64,000 nucleotides of DNA from Alphaproteobacteria bacterium (GTDB taxonomy: Bacteria; Pseudomonadota; Alphaproteobacteria; Rhizobiales; GCA-2746425): assembly GCA_024743215.1 (NCBI GenBank), contig JANSWZ010000003.1:475930-539929 (forward strand). The letters run 5' to 3'. The position numbers were made by a program, and so were the translations under genes. Positions 6,823 to 15,689 of this stretch are shown in pieces. Under the pieces are notes generated by a model. It made no database searches. It was not told where the DNA came from and was given only the letters and a program-made list of their open reading frames with translations. Every line of letters starts with the position of its first letter. Positions within the stretch are counted from its first letter, which is position 1.

Positions 6823-8622
6823 GTGACAACAGGTTCACTTTTTAATGCTTCTGATGAAGGCGCGCTGTCTGGTACAGCGCGCCTCTTTTGGTGCACGCTT
6901 GGAGCCGTATCCATCAGCTTTCACATCTGGCTGATTTTCTCCGGGCTTGTGCCCAACCTCCTCAGTCGTCCCCTGCATATGGCGCTGGCTTTGCCATGGG
7001 TTCTGATTTTTATGGCAAAGACACAGCGTCAACGCATCAGTGGCACTGTGTTGTGTGTGCTGGGTGTGGCTGCCTGCATCTGGATTGCGCTCAATGAGGA
7101 TATGTTGGGCGATCAATACGGTACCCTGTCGGGTGATCTTCAACTGGCTGTGGCTGTTGTTCTTTTGGTGGTCACGCTGGAAATGGCACGCCGTGCCATA
7201 AGTTGGCCGCTGCCGACGGTTGCTGCGCTGGCGCTGGCCTATGGCCTGTTTGGCCAGCACATTCCCGGCGAGTTTGGCTATGCCGGTATACCGCTGCAAA
7301 GCTTTCTGGGAACACTGACAATTGCCGAGGGTGGAATCTGGGGCAAGTTGACGGGTGTCTCGGTCAGCATTGTTGCAATTTTCGTGATTTTCGGAGCCAT
7401 CTTGAATGCCGGTGAAGCGGGACAGGGCTTCATGAATGTCGCCTCGGCAGCCGCAGGACGGTTGCGCGGAGGAGCTGCCAAAGTGTCCGTTTTGTCTTCT
7501 GCTCTGTTCGGCTCAATATCTGGTTCGGCCTCTGCCAATGTGGCGTCCACGGGTGCCATCACATTGCCTGCCATGACGCGACTGGGCTATCCCAAACGCT
7601 TGGCGGCAGCCGTTGAAGCCGTTGCTTCTTCTGGCGGGCAGATCATGCCGCCGCTGATGGGAGCGGGGGCGTTTGTCATGGTGGAGTTGACCGGCACGCC
7701 TTACGAGCAAATCATTCTGGCGGCGCTGTTGCCGGCCTTGCTGTATTTTGCCGCTGTCTGGGTCGGCATAGACATGTTTTCTCTGCGCTTTCCGTTGCGC
7801 GGTGTGCCCAAAGAAGATCAGCCCTCATTGCGGCAGGTGGCCATTACATCGGCGTTCTTCCTGGTGCCGTTTGGTGTGCTGCTTTGGGGGATGTTTGGTG
7901 CTAATGTGACACCACAATATGCGGCCTGTCTGGCGATGATGGCCGGTGCCGTTTTGCTGCTTGTGGACGGCAGTTTGTCGTTTGATCTGCAGCGCACATT
8001 GGTGCGCGTGGAAGCCGTGTTCATGAATGCCGGACGGCAAGTGGCGCTGATTGCGTCCATTATTCTGTGTGCCTCCATCATTATCGGCGTTCTGGGGATG
8101 ACCGGCCTTGGCGTCAAGATCACATCGCTGATTCTGTCTGGCTCCGGCGGCATGTTGTGGCCAGCCTTGCTGCTGACGGCCTTTGCCTGTCTGATTCTCG
8201 GCATGGAGGTGCCGACAACCGCGGCCTATGTGATCTGCATTTCCGTGGCTGGCCCTGCCTTGATCGATTTGGGTCTTGAGCCATTGCAGGCGCATTTGTT
8301 CGTGTTCTGGTTCGCTCTGCTCTCAACCATCACGCCGCCGGTCTGTGGTGCGGTATTTATCGCTGCGGGGATGGTTGAAGAGAACTGGCTGAAAGTCGCG
8401 TTGACCGCCATGGCGCTGGGGTTGGGCCTCTACTTCATTCCCCTTGGCATGATTGCCAATCCCGGGTTGATCGGGCTTGGGTCTGAGCCGCTGGTTGCTT
8501 TGTTTGCGGCCGCCAAGGTTTTGGTGGCTCTTGTTGCTCTATCGTTTGCCGCGATTGCGCCGAGCTTTTTTCTGTGGCGTCTTGTCGCTTTAGTGTTGGG
8601 TCTGGTTGTGCTTTTCGTCTAA
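6823..8622 (+). CDS. TRAP transporter permease, 4TM/12TM fused (DctQM-like)
   Basis: 599 residues, almost entirely hydrophobic. The N-terminal part (about residues 20-150) is the small DctQ-like four-helix domain fused to the large DctM-like domain, as is usual for TAXI systems. The DctM core shows SALFGSISGSASANVASTGA and SSGGQIMPPLMGAGAFVM, the Na+/substrate-binding hairpins, and MEVPTTAAYVICISV with STITPPVCGAVFIAAGM in the second repeat. GTG start at 6823. It forms an operon with the TAXI binding protein and probably the gate-domain gene 27 bases downstream. Confidence 0.9.
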   Translation: MTTGSLFNASDEGALSGTARLFWCTLGAVSISFHIWLIFSGLVPNLLSRPLHMALALPWVLIFMAKTQRQRISGTVLCVLGVAACIWIALNEDMLGDQYGTLSGDLQLAVAVVLLVVTLEMARRAISWPLPTVAALALAYGLFGQHIPGEFGYAGIPLQSFLGTLTIAEGGIWGKLTGVSVSIVAIFVIFGAILNAGEAGQGFMNVASAAAGRLRGGAAKVSVLSSALFGSISGSASANVASTGAITLPAMTRLGYPKRLAAAVEAVASSGGQIMPPLMGAGAFVMVELTGTPYEQIILAALLPALLYFAAVWVGIDMFSLRFPLRGVPKEDQPSLRQVAITSAFFLVPFGVLLWGMFGANVTPQYAACLAMMAGAVLLLVDGSLSFDLQRTLVRVEAVFMNAGRQVALIASIILCASIIIGVLGMTGLGVKITSLILSGSGGMLWPALLLTAFACLILGMEVPTTAAYVICISVAGPALIDLGLEPLQAHLFVFWFALLSTITPPVCGAVFIAAGMVEENWLKVALTAMALGLGLYFIPLGMIANPGLIGLGSEPLVALFAAAKVLVALVALSFAAIAPSFFLWRLVALVLGLVVLFV

Positions 8623-8649
8623 AAGCGTGTGTTCACAACAGGCGCATTT

Positions 8650-9603
8650 ATGTCCAATTATTTCAAAAGACTGTTCGATAAGAGCTGGGCTACCTTCGTT
8701 GATCTTTGCAAGGTCATGATTCCGGTTCTTATTCTGGTTCGCATTGCCGAGGGCTATGGATTGATCGATGCCATGGGACCTGCACTTGAGCCAGTGATGG
8801 GGCTGATGGGCCTGCCTGCCGAAACGGGTATTGTCTGGGGCAGTGCCTTGCTGGTTGGCATTTACGCAGGCTTTGGTGCGTTACCGGTGCTTGCCGGTGT
8901 TGAAATGAACATGGCGCAGATCAGTATTCTGGCGTCCATCATGCTGATTGCCCATGCGCTGCCTATTGAACAGGCCATCGTCAAACGGACAGGCGTGACC
9001 TTTATTGGTACCGTTTTGCTGCGGTTTTTTGGGGCCATTGTCTACGGTGTCATCGTGTTCTGGGTTTGCGAGTGGTTCTCCATTCTTCAGGACCCGGTTG
9101 ATCTGTCGCTGTTTACGGCCGGGGGCAGTGAGGATATCAGCCATTGGCAATATGCGGTCGCATCCGTAAAAACCATGCTGGTGGTTCTCGTGATTATCGT
9201 CGTGCTGTTCGTAGCACTTGATATCAGCGAGAAGACCGGATTTACCGACCTCTTTACCAGAGCTTCCATTCCGCTGATCCGCTTGTCGGGCCTTAACCGC
9301 GAGATTGCGCCTTTGACCACCATCGGTGTTCTGCTTGGGCTGATGTATGGCGGTGGGCTGATTATCGGCGAATCCCGTGAGAAGAATTTTTCGTTGCGTG
9401 CGAAGACATTGGCACTGTGCTGGCTGTCCCTGTCTCACGGATTGATTGAGGATACCGGCATCATGCTGGCATTGGGTGCCAATATCTGGATCATTCTGGT
9501 GGGGCGTGTTGTGTTTACCCTGATCGTGGTCAGGATTCTGGCGTCGCTTTGGCCGCGCTCCCCTGAAGCCATCGCAAAAGAGGCCGCATCACAAGCGGGG
9601 TGA
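8650..9603 (+). CDS. Nucleoside-recognition (Gate) domain membrane protein
   Basis: 317 residues from ATG 8650 (or 324 from GTG 8629; neither has a clear ribosome site). About eight membrane segments with two Gate-type repeats: WATFVDLCKVMIPVLILVRIAEGYGLIDAMGPALEPVMGLMGLP and the later FTRASIPLIRLSGLNREIAPLTTIGVLLGLMYGGGL. Each has the polar helix followed by a GLP/GLN turn found in SpmA/SpmB, YjiH and nucleoside transporter gate domains. It follows the TRAP permease by 27 bases, so it may be part of that transport unit. The 3' end overlaps the convergent gene by 74 bases. Function is unknown. Confidence 0.7.
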   Translation: MSNYFKRLFDKSWATFVDLCKVMIPVLILVRIAEGYGLIDAMGPALEPVMGLMGLPAETGIVWGSALLVGIYAGFGALPVLAGVEMNMAQISILASIMLIAHALPIEQAIVKRTGVTFIGTVLLRFFGAIVYGVIVFWVCEWFSILQDPVDLSLFTAGGSEDISHWQYAVASVKTMLVVLVIIVVLFVALDISEKTGFTDLFTRASIPLIRLSGLNREIAPLTTIGVLLGLMYGGGLIIGESREKNFSLRAKTLALCWLSLSHGLIEDTGIMLALGANIWIILVGRVVFTLIVVRILASLWPRSPEAIAKEAASQAG

Positions 9604-10513
9604 GATACATCGGCACTTGAAAACAGCCGATAAAGAGCAGCCATGGGGCCGTCACACCCACTGGAAGCGCCGCCAGAAACAAGGCCAGATTGCGGTTCCC
9701 GGACGGGATGGCCGGTGTTAGCTCGGAAGCTGTTGGTGATCTGCCTTGGGCGCGTGCCCGCATTGTGATGATGGTCGCGTGTATGATTTGTGCGCCAAGA
9801 TTGGCGAAACACGAAATCACCAGGACCCACAAGACGCGCAGCGGATCGGTCAGCAAAACCGGTTGAATAGCATCCATCAGCGCTAACACGAAGATTGCCA
9901 GTGCAAGCGTGTTCATGCCGTTCAGGATTTGCGGTGCCTGCTTCCCAAGCGCATTGGTGACGGGACGTCTGAGCAGCAGAGCGGCAATGCCGGCAATCCC
10001 GATCAGGCCAAGTAATTTAAGCGAGACCAGCCAAAGCGATGTTTCCGTTGCCACATTCGGCAACAGGGAAAAAATTGGAAAGGATGTCAAAGGCAATAAT
10101 GTCGTGCCTATGATCAAAAGGCGCATGGCTCTTGCACCATCGAGCCCCATGAGCATAGCAAACGCTGGCGCGCCGGAAATTGAGGCACCTGCATAAACAA
10201 CTGTCAGAATATCCCGCCATAGTTCCGGCACGGGCAGGGCTGTGAGGATTGCATAGACAATGAGCGGTGTAATCAGTTGCAGCGTCAGGACGACGGCAAC
10301 ATCTTTCAGCGCCTGCCGCCTGGTTACATGCAACGCGCTGACTTCTATGCGCAATGCGGAAACAAACAGGATGATTGCTACCATTTCCGGAATATGGGGA
10401 CGCAGAATGCCTGCAGCTGCCGGAAATGCGATTCCGCCAACAAGGCCGGCCACCAGAACCCATTGGGCGTTACGGGCAATTATCAAAAATGGTGTGGCTA
10501 AGGAAACAGGCAC
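9530..10513 (-). CDS. Membrane protein resembling bile acid:sodium symporter (BASS) family
   Basis: 327 residues with about ten hydrophobic segments. The glycine/alanine-rich helices, AIILFVSALRIEVSAL near the end of the first bundle, and SISGAPAFAMLMGLDGARAMRLLIIGTTLLPLTSFPIF resemble BASS/ACR3-type secondary transporters; the late SGNRNLALFLAALP resembles the family's second crossover region (xNxxLA). It starts with GTG 10513, six bases after the histidine kinase stop, so it is the third gene of a response regulator-kinase-transporter operon. The last 74 bases overlap the end of the gate-domain gene on the other strand. The substrate is unknown. Confidence 0.55.
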   Translation of the reverse strand: MPVSLATPFLIIARNAQWVLVAGLVGGIAFPAAAGILRPHIPEMVAIILFVSALRIEVSALHVTRRQALKDVAVVLTLQLITPLIVYAILTALPVPELWRDILTVVYAGASISGAPAFAMLMGLDGARAMRLLIIGTTLLPLTSFPIFSLLPNVATETSLWLVSLKLLGLIGIAGIAALLLRRPVTNALGKQAPQILNGMNTLALAIFVLALMDAIQPVLLTDPLRVLWVLVISCFANLGAQIIHATIITMRARAQGRSPTASELTPAIPSGNRNLALFLAALPVGVTAPWLLFIGCFQVPMYLTPLVMRPLLRWLQGSAAKATPES

Positions 10514-10519
10514 GAAACT

Positions 10520-11989
10520 CTACTGTGCTGATGGCAGGTCAATCGTGACGATGAGACCGCCTTCGTCGGCGTTTTGCAAGCTGATTTCGCCGCCATGTCC
10601 GTGAATGATTGAGCGAGCTATGGAAAGGCCCAACCCCGTGCCGCCGGTTTCCCGGCTGCGGGAACTCTCCAACCGCGCGAAAGGTTTGAACATCTCTTCC
10701 ATACGGTCCGGTGGAATTCCCGGGCCAAAATCACGAATCTTTATAATCACCGACTTTTGGTTGCAGTCGATACCGATTTCAGCGCGTTTACCGTAGACAA
10801 TCGCGTTTTCCAAAAGGTTGTTGACGGCCCGTTTCAATGACATGGGGCGACCGCGCAACAGTGGTATTGCTGCTGTATTGACCGTCAAGTCAATCTGCCC
10901 GTCCTGCGCTCTGAAAACAGACGCGCATTCCTCAAGAAGCGCAAGAATATCAACATCTGAAATAGGTTCGCTAGCAGCATCGTCGCGGGCAAAGGCCTGC
11001 ACACTCTCTGTCATGGTCTGCATTTCATCCAAGGTGCGGATCATGTTGTCTCTGGCAGTCTCGTCGTCCAGCAATTCTGCACGCAGTCGAAGACTTGTGA
11101 TCGGCGTGCGCAGATCATGAGAGATTGCCGCCAACATCTGTGTGCGGTCCTTGACGAAGCGGGTCAGGCGATCCTGCATGGCGTTGAAGGCCGATGTTGC
11201 GCGGCGGATTTCCAGCGGTCCGGTTTCAGCCAGCAAAGGAACATCTTCACCGCGCCCCAAGGCATCAGCGGCGATGGTCAGATCTTTCATGGGCCGCGTG
11301 ACACGGCGCAGGAACCAAATAGCGATGCCGCACAGGATCAATGCCAAAGCAATGTTGTAAAACAGGCTGGTGCGCAGCCACTCCAGATCGCGCCCGGGAA
11401 GGCGCAAAACCGTATTCAGCCAGCGGCCCTTGGACAGTTCAAGCGATACGATGAACCTATCAACCTGCAATGGTCGTAAACGGTTTTGGTTGTCAGGGCG
11501 TGCTCTTTCGTTTCTTTGCTGCCGTCTGGCTTCGCGCCTTTGCTCACGTGTAAGCTCATTTCTGGACTCATTCTCTTCGCTGTCGCGCTGAAACCGTTTT
11601 TCGATGAAACGTGCCTCGATACGGGCCGTCAGGCCAGATTCTCGTTGCAGTCTTGTTTCGAGCCGCTTTGTAAATGTGGAGCCATTGGTTACGCGTGCCA
11701 GGGGGGTAGCATCAATGGTAAGGCGTCTTTCGGAACTGCTAAGGGCTGCCAGTAAGCGCTGTTCGGTGGCCTCATCAGTGTTCTGTAAAAGCTCTGCAGC
11801 AATGATGATCTGGCCGATCAGTGGGCCTGCAGCGCCCCGCCGGAATGCGTCTGCACGTTCTCCTGCAACCAGAATGATGTTGATGATTTGAGAAATCAGA
11901 ATTGTGAGTATGATCAAAATGATGATCTGTCCGGTCAATCCGCGGGGCCAGATAAAGCGCCGCCAGGATTTGGGGGGTGGTGCATTCAT
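10520..11989 (-). CDS. Sensor histidine kinase (HAMP-HisKA-HATPase)
   Basis: 489 residues from ATG 11989, which overlaps the regulator stop by ATGA. Two membrane helices (about 21-43 and 208-228) bracket a 165-residue periplasmic domain whose second half (about 140-175) is strikingly rich in Arg and Glu. HAMP follows (229-280), then the phospho-acceptor AISHDLRTPITSLRLR (His291), N-box NNLLENAIVYG, G1 DFGPGIP and G2 GTGLGLSIARSI. This EnvZ-like layout phosphorylates the OmpR-type regulator encoded just upstream. The charged periplasmic loop could sense cations or peptides, which would fit the Ca-binding protein made divergently; that is inference. Confidence 0.92.
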   Translation of the reverse strand: MNAPPPKSWRRFIWPRGLTGQIIILIILTILISQIINIILVAGERADAFRRGAAGPLIGQIIIAAELLQNTDEATEQRLLAALSSSERRLTIDATPLARVTNGSTFTKRLETRLQRESGLTARIEARFIEKRFQRDSEENESRNELTREQRREARRQQRNERARPDNQNRLRPLQVDRFIVSLELSKGRWLNTVLRLPGRDLEWLRTSLFYNIALALILCGIAIWFLRRVTRPMKDLTIAADALGRGEDVPLLAETGPLEIRRATSAFNAMQDRLTRFVKDRTQMLAAISHDLRTPITSLRLRAELLDDETARDNMIRTLDEMQTMTESVQAFARDDAASEPISDVDILALLEECASVFRAQDGQIDLTVNTAAIPLLRGRPMSLKRAVNNLLENAIVYGKRAEIGIDCNQKSVIIKIRDFGPGIPPDRMEEMFKPFARLESSRSRETGGTGLGLSIARSIIHGHGGEISLQNADEGGLIVTIDLPSAQ

Positions 11990-12708
11990 GTTTGTTCCAC
12001 GGTGCCGGCGAACTTGTAGCCGCCGCCCCAAACGGTTTGTATCAGTATTGGATTTTTGGGATCCTCTTCAATTTTCTTGCGCAGACGACTGACCTGATTG
12101 TCGACGGCACGATCAAATGGACCAGCGTTACGACCGCGTGTCAGATCAATAAGCTGATCACGGGTCAGCACCATGTTCGGGCGATCAACAAAAATGGAGA
12201 GCAGGGAAAACTCACCTGTGCTCAATCCAACATCAGGGCCGCCATCCTTGCACAATTGCCGTGTTGTCGTGTCAAAGGTCCAGCCATTGAAATGATAGTG
12301 TTTGCCATCGCGTGGCTCTCTTTGAGGCGGCAGGCTTTGTGAGCGGCGTAATACGGCCTTGATGCGGGCCAGCAATTCGCGCGGGTTGAATGGTTTGGTG
12401 ACATAATCATCGGCGCCCATTTCCAGACCGATGATCTTGTCTGTTTCCTCGATGACTGCTGTGAGCAAAATAATGGGCGTGTTTGTGGTCTCGCGTAGGA
12501 AACGGCAAAGGGTCAACCCGTCTTCTCCGGGCATCATGATATCCAGTATGATGAGATCAAAGGCTTGGGACTTGACCGTTTGACGCAAGGCTGCGCCACC
12601 ATCGGCCGTCATTGCCCGAAAGCCGTTTTTCTTCAGATATTGTGCCAGTGGATCGCGAATGTCGCGATGGTCATCAACAACAAGAATATGTGGTGCCTGT
12701 TCTTCCAT
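11986..12708 (-). CDS. OmpR-family response regulator
   Basis: 240 residues: receiver domain (about 7-120) with acidic pocket VVDDH (Asp12-13), phospho-acceptor Asp56 in IILDIMMPGEDG, and Lys105 in KPFNPRE; then a winged-helix DNA-binding domain (about 140-232) with ending VWGGGYKF typical of OmpR/PhoB members. The RGRNAGPFDRAVDNQVSRLRKKIE recognition helix region resembles OmpR/RegX subgroups. First gene of the operon with the kinase and BASS-like transporter. Two inverted TTGTCGCA sites in the upstream divergent region are possible binding sites. Confidence 0.93.
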   Translation of the reverse strand: MEEQAPHILVVDDHRDIRDPLAQYLKKNGFRAMTADGGAALRQTVKSQAFDLIILDIMMPGEDGLTLCRFLRETTNTPIILLTAVIEETDKIIGLEMGADDYVTKPFNPRELLARIKAVLRRSQSLPPQREPRDGKHYHFNGWTFDTTTRQLCKDGGPDVGLSTGEFSLLSIFVDRPNMVLTRDQLIDLTRGRNAGPFDRAVDNQVSRLRKKIEEDPKNPILIQTVWGGGYKFAGTVEQT

Positions 12709-12750
12709 ACTGCCGTTTTAGACCGGTTTTGCGTAATGCGGAATCTTTAG

Positions 12751-12830
12751 TTGTCGCAAATTGTATCACTGTGCAGAACACACACATTTTGATGCAAACC
12801 CAGGTGTTTTGAAGGATAGTTCTGCGACAA
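12751..12830. promoter_or_regulatory. Divergent regulatory region with inverted TTGTCGCA boxes
   Basis: TTGTCGCA at 12751-12758 and its complement TGCGACAA at 12823-12830 lie 64 bases apart between the response-regulator operon and the EF-hand gene, each about 43-68 bases before one of the starts. They are candidate sites for the adjacent regulator acting on itself and on the EF-hand gene. Confidence 0.35.
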
Positions 12831-12898
12831 ATGCTCCCCATGTTGAGGCAGTCACAACGAGACGTGATGAATACACCCCAACTTAATCGGAGTACAAA

Positions 12899-13558
12899 AT
12901 GACCAAGATATCAAATAAAAAAATCCTGAAAACAGGCATTGCAGCAACCACTATTGCGTTGATCGGCGCTATTGGCCTGACCGCAGGCGCAGAAGCCTTT
13001 GGCGGCAAGGGCGGCGGAGACCGTGGCGGACATGGCCGCATGGGCGGATTTGCCCATGAAATGATGCAGGGTATTGATCAGGACAGCAACGGCACTGTGA
13101 CCGAAGCGGAAGTTGAAACCCATCTGCTGGCGATGTTTGCAACAGTGGATGCAAATGACGACGGTGCCGTTACGCTGGAAGAATTGAAAGCTGCCCGCGA
13201 ATCCATGCGCGAAGCTCGTGCAGCAGACCGTCCGGAAAGCCGGAAAGAAGCCGGTGACCGGTCAGAGAAGCGCGGAAAGCGTCATGCAGACCGACAAGAG
13301 CGTCGTGGTGGTGAACGTGGTGAACGGGGTATGGAACGTATGTTCCAGCGCGCAGATGCCGACGACAATGGCAATGTGTCGGAAGAAGAGTTCAAGACCG
13401 CTATTTCAATCTTCACTGACAATATAGCAGCACGTGCCAACCGTGCCCTTGAACGCCAGGAAGCCCGGTTTGCTGAACTTGATGCCAATGGAGATGGCCA
13501 GATTTCACCTGAAGAATATCAGGCTGGTCGTGGTGGCAAACGCGGTGGTAACCGCTAA
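12899..13558 (+). CDS. Secreted four-EF-hand calcium-binding protein
   Basis: 219 residues. A basic N-terminus and hydrophobic core (about 10-33) form a signal peptide. Four canonical 12-residue EF loops are present: DQDSNGTVTEAE (60-71), DANDDGAVTLEE (84-95), DADDNGNVSEEE (153-164) and DANGDGQISPEE (195-206), each with Asp at 1 and 3, Gly at 6 and Glu at 12, so all four should bind Ca2+. The pairs are separated by a highly charged Arg/Glu linker (about 98-145), and there are Gly/Arg-rich tails. It is divergent from the two-component operon and ends at its own terminator. It probably acts in the periplasm as a Ca buffer or sensor; its partner is unknown. Confidence 0.88.
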   Translation: MTKISNKKILKTGIAATTIALIGAIGLTAGAEAFGGKGGGDRGGHGRMGGFAHEMMQGIDQDSNGTVTEAEVETHLLAMFATVDANDDGAVTLEELKAARESMREARAADRPESRKEAGDRSEKRGKRHADRQERRGGERGERGMERMFQRADADDNGNVSEEEFKTAISIFTDNIAARANRALERQEARFAELDANGDGQISPEEYQAGRGGKRGGNR

Positions 13559-13585
13559 GCCAGACTAAAAGCGGGGTGCAAACTT

Positions 13586-13618
13586 CCGGGCAAAGTTTCT
13601 CCCTTTGCCCGGCTTTTC
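13586..13618 (+). terminator. Rho-independent terminator after the EF-hand gene
   Basis: CCGGGCAAAG (13586-13595) pairs with CTTTGCCCGG (13603-13612) and is followed by CTTTTCT. It lies 28 bases after the EF-hand stop. Confidence 0.85.
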
Positions 13619-13789
13619 TGGCAGCTTGCCCCGATGTCTATGAAAGACTGCCGATCTTTGTGTTTAATTGAACAGGTTCCTGATTTAGCCGTTATTCGTG
13701 CTAGAATTGTATTGCGCCTGCATCAATTGGCGACACGTGACTGCACCTCATGGCGTTGGGTGCATCTTTGAAGAATGAGAGCCGTGACC

Positions 13790-14797
13790 ATGAAAATTGC
13801 GAATGCCCTGTTTGTGTCGCCGTTGCTGTTGGCAGCCAGTCTTACATCTGGTTTTGCACATGAAGACAGCGCCGCTGTGGACAGCATGATCGCCATGTTT
13901 GATGACGGTGTAATTGTTGGTGATCCGAAAATCGTCGATTGCACCTTGTCCGGCGGCACCAAAACAAGCTGTCTCAGCATTACGGTGAAGTCCAATCTGA
14001 CAGAGAATGACATGGGCCCGTGGTGTCCACGTAACATCTCTGATGGTCCTGACGAAGCAGGGATATGGCTCCACGAAGGCAAACGCTATGATGCAGATGG
14101 CGAATTCGTTGAAAATCTCGCGACCTTTTACGGAGACCCTGATTGGCAAATGTTTGATCCTGCCAATGGTAATATCCGTGTAACCGACAGTAAAGCAGCT
14201 TGTGAGGCGGCTGCAAGACCTGATGTCGATGCTGCTTACAATAATTACTGCGTTGAATGTCTGACGTCCTATATGGATGAGGACGTGTTGACTACTTATG
14301 TGCTGCCGCTTCATCCGGTGGATCAGAAAACGCCAAGTCGCGTGAATGGCTTGGGTGGAATTGGGCTTGCCTTTAACGGAATCAAGTTTGACGCGCCAGC
14401 TCCTGTGGATGCAATTCTTGCGGCACACACGCTTGCGCCCTTCGATGATTGCGGAGGACACGTGAACCTGCATGCAGGTTATCACTATCATGCAGCAGGG
14501 GGCTGCAGCCCTGAAGTAACCAGTACAAACGGACACGCCGCTATTATTGGTATTGCGCTGGATGGTTACCCAATGACATCGCGGGTCGATGCCAATGGTT
14601 CTGAACCCTCTGATCTGGATGCTTGCCGAGGCCACTTTACGGACGGGCTTGGCTATCACTATCATGTCAATGAAATTGGATCGAACCAGACGATCGGCTG
14701 CTTTATTGCCGAGACTGGCTGCAGCCTTGATGATCCGGATCAGATTTGTGACGCGTCAATCATTAGCAACAGGCGTGGACCGCCTCCCGGCGAGTAA
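13790..14797 (+). CDS. YHYH-domain secreted protein
   Basis: 335 residues from ATG 13790 (an in-frame ATG at 13775 would add five; the ribosome site is weak for both). A signal peptide ends near FAHED (about residue 24). Two GYHYH motifs (about 230-234 and 288-292), each followed by a Gly/Cys-containing turn, define the YHYH domain; the first lies in CGGHVNLHAGYHYHAAGGC, the second in GHFTDGLGYHYH. ALDGYPM between them is also conserved in the family. Paired His and many Cys suggest a metal-binding, disulfide-stabilised periplasmic protein. Biochemical function is not established. It is preceded by a terminator, so it has its own promoter. Confidence 0.8.
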   Translation: MKIANALFVSPLLLAASLTSGFAHEDSAAVDSMIAMFDDGVIVGDPKIVDCTLSGGTKTSCLSITVKSNLTENDMGPWCPRNISDGPDEAGIWLHEGKRYDADGEFVENLATFYGDPDWQMFDPANGNIRVTDSKAACEAAARPDVDAAYNNYCVECLTSYMDEDVLTTYVLPLHPVDQKTPSRVNGLGGIGLAFNGIKFDAPAPVDAILAAHTLAPFDDCGGHVNLHAGYHYHAAGGCSPEVTSTNGHAAIIGIALDGYPMTSRVDANGSEPSDLDACRGHFTDGLGYHYHVNEIGSNQTIGCFIAETGCSLDDPDQICDASIISNRRGPPPGE

Positions 14798-14825
14798 AAT
14801 TCGGTTTTCTGAAAATTTATTGATG

Positions 14826-14854
14826 GCCGGGCAGTGGTTTTCTGCCCGGCTTTG
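14826..14854. terminator. Terminator between YHYH gene and xyl operon
   Basis: GCCGGGCAG (14826-14834) pairs with CTGCCCGGC (14842-14850) and is followed by TTTG. It separates two convergent genes and may serve both. Confidence 0.75.
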
Positions 14855-14863
14855 TCGTGACTA

Positions 14864-15676
14864 TCAGTCGGTGGAAGCACCTGGACCGGGTGTCGCACCC
14901 GGGGGGCATTTGCCGAGAATGATCATGCCAAGCACTTCATCCTTGGTGACATCCTTCGTGGACGCGGAACCAACAACCTGACCGTTTTTCATGACCGATA
15001 CCCGGTCTGCCAGATCAAATACATCGTGGATATCATGGCTGATTAGAAAGATGCCAATGCCATCTTTCTTGAGCTGTTTGATGAGTTGGCCAACCTGTTC
15101 GGTTTCTTGCGGACCAAGAGCAGCTGTTGGCTCATCCATGATGAGAATGCGCGCATTGAAGTGAATGGCACGGGCAATGGCCACCGACTGGCGTTGACCA
15201 CCGGAGAGCAGTTTTACCGGCTCCTTGAACTTTTTGAAGTTCGGGTTGAGCCGACCCATCACTCTGCGGGTCTCATCTTCCATTGCGGCATCATCGAGCG
15301 TTCCCCAGCGGGTTAGCAATTCCCGACCCAAAAAGAGGTTTGCCGCCGCATCCACATTATCTGCCAGTGCAAGTGTCTGATAGATGGTTTCAATGCCATA
15401 ATCCTTGGCATGGCGTGGGTTGGTGATTGTGGCTTCTTCTCCCCGCACAAATATCTGACCGGTATCACGCCCATAGGCACCGGAAAGAATTTTGATCAGA
15501 GTGGATTTTCCAGCGCCATTGTGGCCGAGCAGCCCGACAACTTCTCCCGGATACAGGTCGACGGATGCATGATCCACGGCCTTGATGCCGCCAAAGGCAA
15601 TGGAGATGTCTTTCATTTCGATCAATGGTGTACCGGAGCGATCGATTGCATCAACTTGTGTAGCTGTATCTGTCAT
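14864..15676 (-). CDS. xylG: Xylose-type sugar ABC transporter ATP-binding protein
   Basis: 270 residues with one nucleotide-binding domain: Walker [10 protein letters not shown], signature LSGGQRQ, Walker [13 protein letters not shown] and switch histidine in [15 protein letters not shown]. Enterobacterial XylG and most sugar CUT2 ATPases are tandem proteins near 500 residues; alphaproteobacterial xylose and fructose systems use this half-size form as a homodimer. The start at 15676 lies 13 bases after the permease stop. It is the last gene of the operon; the tail [15 protein letters not shown] is a flexible extension. The symbol rests on operon context. Confidence 0.85.
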   Translation of the reverse strand: MTDTATQVDAIDRSGTPLIEMKDISIAFGGIKAVDHASVDLYPGEVVGLLGHNGAGKSTLIKILSGAYGRDTGQIFVRGEEATITNPRHAKDYGIETIYQTLALADNVDAAANLFLGRELLTRWGTLDDAAMEDETRRVMGRLNPNFKKFKEPVKLLSGGQRQSVAIARAIHFNARILIMDEPTAALGPQETEQVGQLIKQLKKDGIGIFLISHDIHDVFDLADRVSVMKNGQVVGSASTKDVTKDEVLGMIILGKCPPGATPGPGASTD

Positions 15677-15689
15677 GTCGTCTCCTCCC

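Noticed and set aside
13748..14665. 305-residue frame antisense to the YHYH gene
   Set aside because: Shadow of the real gene; the composition is His/Cys/Arg-rich without any domain, and the sense frame has signal peptide and YHYH motifs.
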